Below, piece by piece: positions 6,802 to 10,949 of a stretch of 10,949 nucleotides of DNA (position 1 is the stretch's first letter; every line of letters starts with the position of its first letter). Location of the stretch: assembly GCA_030631125.1 (NCBI GenBank), contig DAOVLS010000054.1, forward strand, positions 1 through 10,949. The letters run 5' to 3'. The translations under genes were made by a program, and so were the position numbers. Source of the DNA: Planctomycetales bacterium (GTDB taxonomy: Bacteria > Planctomycetota > Phycisphaerae > SM23-33). Below the pieces are notes generated by a model that worked only from the letters and a program-made list of their open reading frames with translations, had not been told where the DNA came from and did not search any database.

Positions 6802-7977
6802 ATGACCGGACGAGAAAGAATCCTGGCTGCGTTGTCTCACGCCGAAGGCGACCGTGTGCCTTACGACCTTGCCGGAACGCATGTAACCGGTATCTCCATT
6901 CGCGCTCACGACCGGCTTCGGGAATATCTGGGGGTGCCGAACCGCGAGACCGAGGTCGTGGACCTCATCCAGCAATTGGCAATGCCGGCAGACGACCTGA
7001 TGGACAGGCTTAAGGTCGATACCCGAGGCCTGTACCCGCTTTGCTCCAACAACATTCCCCTTCCCGTCGGTTCGGAAAAATGGCGGGAGTTGATTACCGA
7101 GACCGACGAGGGGCGGACATATGTCGATGAGTGGGGCTTCAGGCAATTCATGCCGTTCGACGGGCTTTATTTCTCGCTCGTCCAAAGCCCGCTCCCCGAT
7201 ATGGACGTGAGCGTCGAACAGGTCCGGCAGTTACCGATGCCGGACGGGTCCGAACCGTGGCGCCTCACGGGGCTGCGAGAGAAGGCGGAGCGTTTCGGAC
7301 AGGAAGGTCATTGCGTGGTGCTCAGGAGCATTTGTGCCGGGATGGTGGAAATGGGACAGCGCGTCCGAGGAATGGAAAATTTCCTGATGGACACGCTCGC
7401 CAATCAGCCGGTGGCTGAAGCCGTTCTTGAGCGGTTCCTCCAAATCAAGATGAACTACTGGGCCGCGGCGCTGGGCGAGTTGGGCGACGTTGTTGACGTG
7501 GTCTTCGAGATGGATGATTACGGCACGCAAACCTCGCAACTCATCTCGCCGGAGACGTTCCGATCGATGGTCAAACCGAGGCTGAAGACTCTTATCGACC
7601 ATATAAAGAAACTCGCTCCCGACGTGAAGGTCGCGTTTCACTCGTGCGGCTCGGTCAGGCCGATTATTCCTGACTTTATCGAGATCGGCATCGACATCTT
7701 GAATCCCGTCCACGTATCGGCAACCGGGATGGATCCGGCGGCGCTGAAGGCCGATTTCGGCGACGACATCTGCTTCTGGGGCGGCGGGGTGGAGACGCAG
7801 CACGTTTTGCCGACCGGTACGCCGGAGCAGGTCCGCGATAATGTTCGGGCCAACATCGAAGCCCTCGCGCCGGGCGGAGGATGGGTCTTCACGACGATCC
7901 ACAACATCCTGCCTGACGTCCCGCCCGAAAACATAATGGCAATGTGGGAAACACTTCAGGCTTGCGGCGGGTATTGA
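6802..7977 (+). CDS. Uroporphyrinogen decarboxylase-like family protein (second copy)
   Basis: This 391-residue URO-D superfamily protein opens with the usual phrase MTGRERILAALSHAEGDRVPYDL, which supports the start at 6802. Later landmarks are VVFEMDDYGTQTSQLISPETFRSMVKPR, a HSCG motif with His280 and Cys282 (the zinc motif of MtaA/CmuA-type methyltransferases), IEIGIDILNPVH, and a C-terminal GGGVETQHVLPTGTPEQVRDNV with APGGGWVFTTIHNI. Residues usual in true HemE (RQAGRYLPEY) are missing. Compared with the minus-strand paralog it is 66 residues longer, and it has Gly where the other has Cys261, so the third zinc ligand may differ (a Cys lies four residues earlier in ICFW). It could be a methyltransferase or a catabolic enzyme on an unknown substrate. 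It appears to be a single transcription unit driven by the extended -10 just upstream. Confidence 0.9.
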   Translation: MTGRERILAALSHAEGDRVPYDLAGTHVTGISIRAHDRLREYLGVPNRETEVVDLIQQLAMPADDLMDRLKVDTRGLYPLCSNNIPLPVGSEKWRELITETDEGRTYVDEWGFRQFMPFDGLYFSLVQSPLPDMDVSVEQVRQLPMPDGSEPWRLTGLREKAERFGQEGHCVVLRSICAGMVEMGQRVRGMENFLMDTLANQPVAEAVLERFLQIKMNYWAAALGELGDVVDVVFEMDDYGTQTSQLISPETFRSMVKPRLKTLIDHIKKLAPDVKVAFHSCGSVRPIIPDFIEIGIDILNPVHVSATGMDPAALKADFGDDICFWGGGVETQHVLPTGTPEQVRDNVRANIEALAPGGGWVFTTIHNILPDVPPENIMAMWETLQACGGY

Positions 7978-8044
7978 TTAGTTACTCAATCTGACCGATT
8001 TTCGGGGGAAAATATTTGTATGCTGGGCGCCCGCTGGAAAACCA

Positions 8045-8074
8045 TTCGTTTTCGCGCAGTTCGCGGCTTACAAT
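8045..8074 (+). promoter_or_regulatory. Candidate promoter of the HEAT-repeat operon within a repeated 32-bp block
   Basis: TTCGTT (8045-8050) and TACAAT (8069-8074) are separated by 18 bases. The -10 box ends 11 bases before the ATG at 8086, and no Shine-Dalgarno follows, so a very short or absent leader is expected. The block 8039-8070 matches 10657-10688, upstream of the GTPase gene, in 28 of 32 bases. The -35 match is weak, and the conserved block could instead be an operator or a dispersed repeat. Confidence 0.45.
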
Positions 8075-8085
8075 GAGCCGCAGCA

Positions 8086-9876
8086 ATGATGAAAGTTCGC
8101 AAAAGATGGATTCTTCTTGTTGTGCTCGTCCTGGCAGCAGCGATTGGGGGATGGTACTGGCACCACACCACTACCACGGACGAATACAAAGCCCGCCAAC
8201 TGGTGGACGAGTTGCGCGAATCAACGGAAGGTCCCGGTGCGACAAAGGAGTTGTTGATTGATTTGGGTTTGATGGAATATAAAGAACCGAGGGACGAAGA
8301 AGAAATTATAAAAGACATTCTCGCCATTGGCGAACCGGCTATTCCCGCTCTCACTGAGGCATTGAAAAGCGAAAACAGTTGTAAAGATGTTTGCACCGCT
8401 GCCATCACGGCCTTGGAAGAAATTGCCCCAACGGCAAATGAGACCATTGACGCTCTCATCCAGGCCTTGAAACACAAAGACGCTCGTGTGCGTGAAGCTG
8501 CAGCCTCTGCGCTGATGTGGATAGGCCCACCGGCCAGGAAGGCGGTTCCGGCGCTTATCAGGGTCTTGAAAAGCGAAAAAAGTAGTAAAGATGTTTGTAC
8601 CGCTGTCATCACGGCCTTGAGAAATATCGCCCCAACGGCAAATGAGACCATTGATGCTCTCATCCAGGCATTGAAACACGAAGATAGTGATGTGCGAGGC
8701 ACTGCCGCCTTGGCTCTTGGCCAAATAACACCGGGTGTGAAAGAGGTGATTCCCGTGCTAATCGAGGCTTTGAAAGACGAAGAGGCAAAAGTTCGGCGAT
8801 ATGTCGCCGAGGCTTTGGGGCAAATCGCTCCTGCTGTCGCCGTCAAGGAAGCTGTGCCTGTTATTATCAAGGACCTGGAGGACGAAGATGCCGAAGCACG
8901 GTTCTGGGCCGCTGTTTACTTGGCGGATATTGCTCCCGCTACTACGGCCCAAAAGACCGTTCCCATACTCATCCAAGGCTTGGATGAGGAAGATTCATGG
9001 GTTTGGGTTCGCCAAGCCGCCGCCGAGGCGCTGGGAAAAATAGGCCCAGAGGTAAAAGAGGCAGTTCCAGCGCTAATCAAGGCCTTGAAAGACGAAGATA
9101 GTCATGTTTGGTGCTCGGCCGCCAATGCGTTGTGGCAAATCGCTCCCGCCGTTGCCGTCAAAGAGGCTGTGCCTGTTCTTGTCAAGGCCTTGAAAGACGA
9201 AGATGCCGAAGTGCGTCTTGGGGCTGCCATGTCGTTGGCGGATATTGCTCCCGCTACTACGGCCGAAAAGACCGTTCCCATACTCATACAGGCCTTGAAA
9301 GACAAATCTTTATGGTGGGAGAACGATGCAGTCGAGGCATTGGGCAAGATAGGCCCAGAGGCAAAGGCTGCTGTTCCTGCGCTTATTGAAGCGATGAAGG
9401 ACAAATACGTTGGGACAGCCGCTGCCGAGGCGCTGGGGAAAATAGGCCCAGAGGCAAAAGAGGCGGTTCCAGTGCTAATCGAGGCCATGAAAGACAAAGA
9501 GGCATATGTTCGGTGCTTTTCCGCCAAGGCGTTGTGGCAAATCGCTCCTGCTGTCGCCGTCAAGGAGGCTGTGCCTGTTCTTGTCGAGGACTTGAAGGTT
9601 AAAGATAAGTATGGGCGGTTCTGGGCCGCTGCTGCGTTGGCGGGTATTGCTCCCGCTACTACGGCCGAAAAAACCGTTCCCATCCTCATCCAGGGCTTGA
9701 AAGATGAAGATTCATGGGAGAGGGACGAGGCCGCTAAGGCTCTTGGGAAGATAGGCCCGGCAGCGAAGGCAGCGATTCCGACGCTACGTGAAGCATTGAG
9801 GGACGAAGATAAAGATGTTCGCAAAGCCGCTGCTGAGGCGCTGAAGCGAATCGAAGCGAAAGCCGGGGCTGAATGA
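8086..9876 (+). CDS. Membrane-anchored HEAT-repeat protein
   Basis: This 596-residue protein has a basic start (MMKVRKRW), one membrane helix (about 8-24, ILLVVLVLAAAIGGWYW) and a short linker, followed by about 15 HEAT-type helical repeats of 31-37 residues filling the rest. Each repeat has the pattern (I/L)GP..KEAVP.LI.ALKDED..VR..AA.ALG.I. The anchor orientation suggests the solenoid is exported, but a cytoplasmic location is not excluded. HEAT solenoids are protein-binding scaffolds; no catalytic motif is seen. The repeats show recent internal duplication (listed separately). The ATG has no Shine-Dalgarno, and two Met codons are adjacent (8086 and 8089). Its TGA overlaps the ATG of the following paralog by 4 bases, so the two are translationally coupled. 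Binding partner unknown. Confidence 0.9.
   Translation: MMKVRKRWILLVVLVLAAAIGGWYWHHTTTTDEYKARQLVDELRESTEGPGATKELLIDLGLMEYKEPRDEEEIIKDILAIGEPAIPALTEALKSENSCKDVCTAAITALEEIAPTANETIDALIQALKHKDARVREAAASALMWIGPPARKAVPALIRVLKSEKSSKDVCTAVITALRNIAPTANETIDALIQALKHEDSDVRGTAALALGQITPGVKEVIPVLIEALKDEEAKVRRYVAEALGQIAPAVAVKEAVPVIIKDLEDEDAEARFWAAVYLADIAPATTAQKTVPILIQGLDEEDSWVWVRQAAAEALGKIGPEVKEAVPALIKALKDEDSHVWCSAANALWQIAPAVAVKEAVPVLVKALKDEDAEVRLGAAMSLADIAPATTAEKTVPILIQALKDKSLWWENDAVEALGKIGPEAKAAVPALIEAMKDKYVGTAAAEALGKIGPEAKEAVPVLIEAMKDKEAYVRCFSAKALWQIAPAVAVKEAVPVLVEDLKVKDKYGRFWAAAALAGIAPATTAEKTVPILIQGLKDEDSWERDEAAKALGKIGPAAKAAIPTLREALRDEDKDVRKAAAEALKRIEAKAGAE
8362..8679 (+). repeat. Duplicated 114-bp segment within the HEAT gene (204-bp offset)
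   Basis: 8362-8475 and 8566-8679 are close copies, differing at only about one base in ten; both encode LKSE followed by KDVCTA.ITAL and the APTANETIDALIQALKH segment. The offset of 204 bp equals two HEAT repeats (68 residues). Sequence between the copies has diverged, showing either an older two-repeat duplication or gene conversion of one half. Confidence 0.8.
8824..9849 (+). repeat. Three-fold A-B-C higher-order repeat in the HEAT gene
   Basis: Three copies of a three-HEAT module start at 8824, 9139 and 9541. In each, A begins IAPAVAVKEAVPV, B begins IAPATTA.KTVPILIQ, and C begins IGP..K.A(V/I)P. Module lengths are 105, 134 and 103 residues; the second is longer because it carries an extra C-type repeat (IGPEAKAAVPALIEAMKDK, a shortened 31-residue copy). 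DNA identity between modules is high, particularly across the A and B starts, indicating recent unequal exchange. Confidence 0.85.
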
Positions 9877-10490
9877 TGAAAATTCGCAAAAGATGGATTA
9901 TCCTTGCCGCTGTGCTCGTTCTGGCAGCGGCGATTGGGGGATGGTACTGGCACCACACCACCACGGACGAATACAAAGCCCAACAACTGGTGAACGAGTT
10001 ATGTCAGTGGCACGCAATAAAAACCGACCCTGGTACTCTGAAGGGATGGCTGATCAAATTGGGCGTAATGAAGGAAAGTGAACCCCGAAACTGGGATGAA
10101 ATATGGGAAGACCTTTCCTCGCTTGGTGAAGCGGCTGTGCCTCCCCTGACCCAAGCCCTGAAGAACAAGGATGTCTATATACGGATATGCGCCGCCGATG
10201 CTCTGCTGATGATCCGCCTTCCCTGTGTCCCATCCGACGAGGGGATTGAAGACGTCCGGCCAGCACAAGACCCTGATTTTCGGAGGGAGGCAGCGGACGC
10301 TCTCATCAAGGCGTTGAAAGACGATGATTACGGAGTTCGGGCCCATTCCGCCTGGGCTTTAGGGAAAATGTCCCCGCCGACCGATGAGGTGATATTAGTG
10401 CTCCGCGAGGCGCAAAAGGATAAACATGCAGATGTTCGCCGCGCCGCTGCCGAGGCGCTGAAGCAAATTGAGGGAAGTAGTAGCCAGTAG
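9873..10490 (+). CDS. Short membrane-anchored HEAT-repeat paralog
   Basis: This 205-residue protein repeats the start of the upstream gene almost exactly: MMKIRKRW, a membrane helix (about 8-25), WYWHHTTTDEYKAQQLVNEL, then the GLM/GVM-like linker with EPR. It then has only about three HEAT-like repeats (LGEAAVPPLTQALKNKDVYI; ADALIKALKDDDYGVRAHSAWALGKM; VILVLREAQKDKHADVRRAAAEAL). A non-repeat insert, RLPCVPSDEGIEDVRPAQDP, separates the first from the next. The first ATG overlaps the preceding TGA as ATGA; a second ATG follows at once. No separate ribosome-binding site is evident. It is best read as a tandem duplicate whose repeat domain was replaced or shortened. The two products may pair through their common anchor segment, but that is only inference. 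Confidence 0.88.
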   Translation: MMKIRKRWIILAAVLVLAAAIGGWYWHHTTTDEYKAQQLVNELCQWHAIKTDPGTLKGWLIKLGVMKESEPRNWDEIWEDLSSLGEAAVPPLTQALKNKDVYIRICAADALLMIRLPCVPSDEGIEDVRPAQDPDFRREAADALIKALKDDDYGVRAHSAWALGKMSPPTDEVILVLREAQKDKHADVRRAAAEALKQIEGSSSQ

Positions 10491-10522
10491 TCAGCCGTCA
10501 GGGCACTCGTCCGGGCGTAGTA

Positions 10523-10598
10523 GTAGGGTGGGCCAACCGGCCCACCGCCGAAGGATTCAACGACGAAAAGTTCCGCGGGCCAGTTGGCCCCGCCCTAC
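10523..10598. repeat. Second REPIN/BIME-like double palindrome with GTAG ends
   Basis: GTAG at 10523 is followed by the perfect hairpin GGTGGGCC-AACC-GGCCCACC (10527-10546). After a spacer of about 28 bases comes an inverted partner, GCGGGCCA-GT-TGGCCCCGC (10575-10593) with one bulged base, ending in CCTAC at 10598. The two halves are imperfect reverse complements of one another. The layout (GTAG foot, self-complementary arm, spacer, inverted arm, CTAC foot) is that of the element at 1037-1121, but the stem sequences differ. It lies after the HEAT pair. The first GTAG is itself preceded by a short GTA tandem. Confidence 0.75.
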
Positions 10599-10605
10599 AA
10601 CTTAT

Positions 10606-10630
10606 CGTGGCCGCAAACACAGCGGCCACG
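10606..10630. repeat. Isolated perfect hairpin
   Basis: CGTGGCCGC (10606-10614) pairs perfectly with GCGGCCACG (10622-10630) around a 7-base loop. No T-tract follows, so it is not a typical intrinsic terminator. It stands between the double palindrome and the GTPase promoter region and may be a further intergenic repeat or an end-of-transcript structure for the HEAT operon. Confidence 0.6.
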
Positions 10631-10662
10631 GCACCCAGTAATCGCGGCTTTCAGGAAAACTA

Positions 10663-10692
10663 TTCGTGTTCGCGGTGTTCGCGGCTTATCTT
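10663..10692 (+). promoter_or_regulatory. Candidate promoter of the YchF-like gene
   Basis: TTCGTG (10663-10668) and TATCTT (10687-10692) lie 18 bases apart, inside the 32-bp block (10657-10688) shared with the HEAT operon promoter. The ATG is 24 bases after the -10 and has a GGAG 7 bases before it, so unlike the HEAT gene this transcript would have a normal short leader. The match to consensus is modest. Confidence 0.4.
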
Positions 10693-10716
10693 ATATTGAA
10701 TTCACGGAGACTATTT

Positions 10717-10949
10717 ATGCGAGCAGCGTTGGTAGGTTTACCACAGAGCGGCAAGAGCACATTATTCGCAGCCCTGGCTGAGGCGGGCGGGTCGGGCGTA
10801 CATCTGGACCGGCCAGACCAGGAGCACCTCGCCGTCGTCAAAGTGCCCGACGAACGACTGGACTGGCTCGAAGACCACTACAAGCCGAAGAAAACGACGC
10901 ACGCCGAGATCGAGTTCCTCGACGTACCGGGAATGGACCTTTCATCCGA
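10717..10949 (+). CDS. YchF/OLA1-like GTPase (3' truncated by window end)
   Basis: Only the first 77 residues are present. They show a P-loop, GLPQSGKST (7-15), in an N-terminal G-domain context (MRAALVGLP...LFAALAEA). VPDERLDWLEDHYKPKKTTHAEIEFLDVPGMD (43-74) follows, the YchF signature region between G1 and G3 (DVPG at 69-72). YchF/OLA1 proteins are ribosome-associated nucleotide hydrolases. The usual P-loop of the family reads GLPNVGKST; here N-V is replaced by Q-S, and the segment between G1 and the VPDERL region is short. It may therefore be the divergent planctomycete branch rather than the housekeeping YchF, and I give no gene symbol. The start is set by GGAG 7 bases upstream. Confidence 0.82.
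   Translation, partial: MRAALVGLPQSGKSTLFAALAEAGGSGVHLDRPDQEHLAVVKVPDERLDWLEDHYKPKKTTHAEIEFLDVPGMDLSS

Noticed and set aside
7986..8870. Minus-strand open frame of 294 codons over the start of the HEAT gene
   Set aside because: Antisense shadow of repetitive HEAT coding; it is Ser/Ala-rich and reproduces the repeat period of the true gene.
9102..9986. Minus-strand open frame of 294 codons over the HEAT repeats
   Set aside because: The same antisense artefact; its repeats mirror the sense HEAT repeats.
8086..10490. CRISPR-like or other regular repeat array in the 8-10 kb region
   Set aside because: The periodicity is HEAT coding repeats (about 100 bp, variable), with continuous reading frames and no direct repeat/spacer structure.

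Overview
The window looks like a chromosomal segment from an uncultured or environmental bacterium of the Planctomycetota (perhaps Phycisphaerae-like). This placement is inference from gene content: a membrane protein with an amidotransferase-like fold, a secreted ceramidase-like protein, two distant uroporphyrinogen-decarboxylase (URO-D) paralogs, membrane-anchored HEAT-repeat proteins and a YchF-like GTPase. Moderate-to-high GC coding and palindromic intergenic repeats fit but do not prove it. I see no rRNA, tRNA, CRISPR array, phage gene or transposase.

Layout. 1-1029 is the 3' part of a large membrane protein. A double-palindrome element (1037-1121) separates it from a GH130-type mannoside phosphorylase/hydrolase (1140-2132). 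A small four-helix membrane protein (2158-2634) and a secreted two-domain protein follow; the latter has an amidotransferase-like N-terminus and a neutral-ceramidase-like C-terminus (2685-4658). It converges on a minus-strand pair: a URO-D/MtaA-like protein (4668-5645) and, upstream of it in the same operon, a two-helix membrane protein (5652-6215). A divergent spacer leads to a minimal MerR-type regulator (6368-6610). A 7-bp-period repeat tract (6613-6784) then runs into a strong extended -10 for a second URO-D-like gene (6802-7977). Two overlapping paralogous HEAT-repeat genes come next (8086-9876 and 9873-10490). After them lie a second double palindrome (10523-10598), another hairpin, and the start of a YchF-like GTPase cut by the window end (10717-10949).

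How the parts may work together. The GH130 enzyme, the small membrane protein and the secreted ceramidase-like protein are co-directional and could form a glycan- or glycolipid-processing set, but only proximity supports this. The URO-D paralogs carry the His-x-Cys zinc motif of corrinoid-dependent methyltransferases, yet no corrinoid protein is encoded nearby. The HEAT pair is a tandem duplication sharing the same membrane anchor. It sits as a self-contained unit next to the GTPase gene.

The most notable non-coding signals are two REPIN/BIME-like elements with GTAG feet and different stem sequences, a heptad repeat array abutting a promoter, probable leaderless starts, and a near-identical 32-bp block upstream of both the HEAT operon and the GTPase gene. 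I found no clear-cut new defence or mobile system. The best candidates for something undescribed are the repeat families and the HEAT pair.
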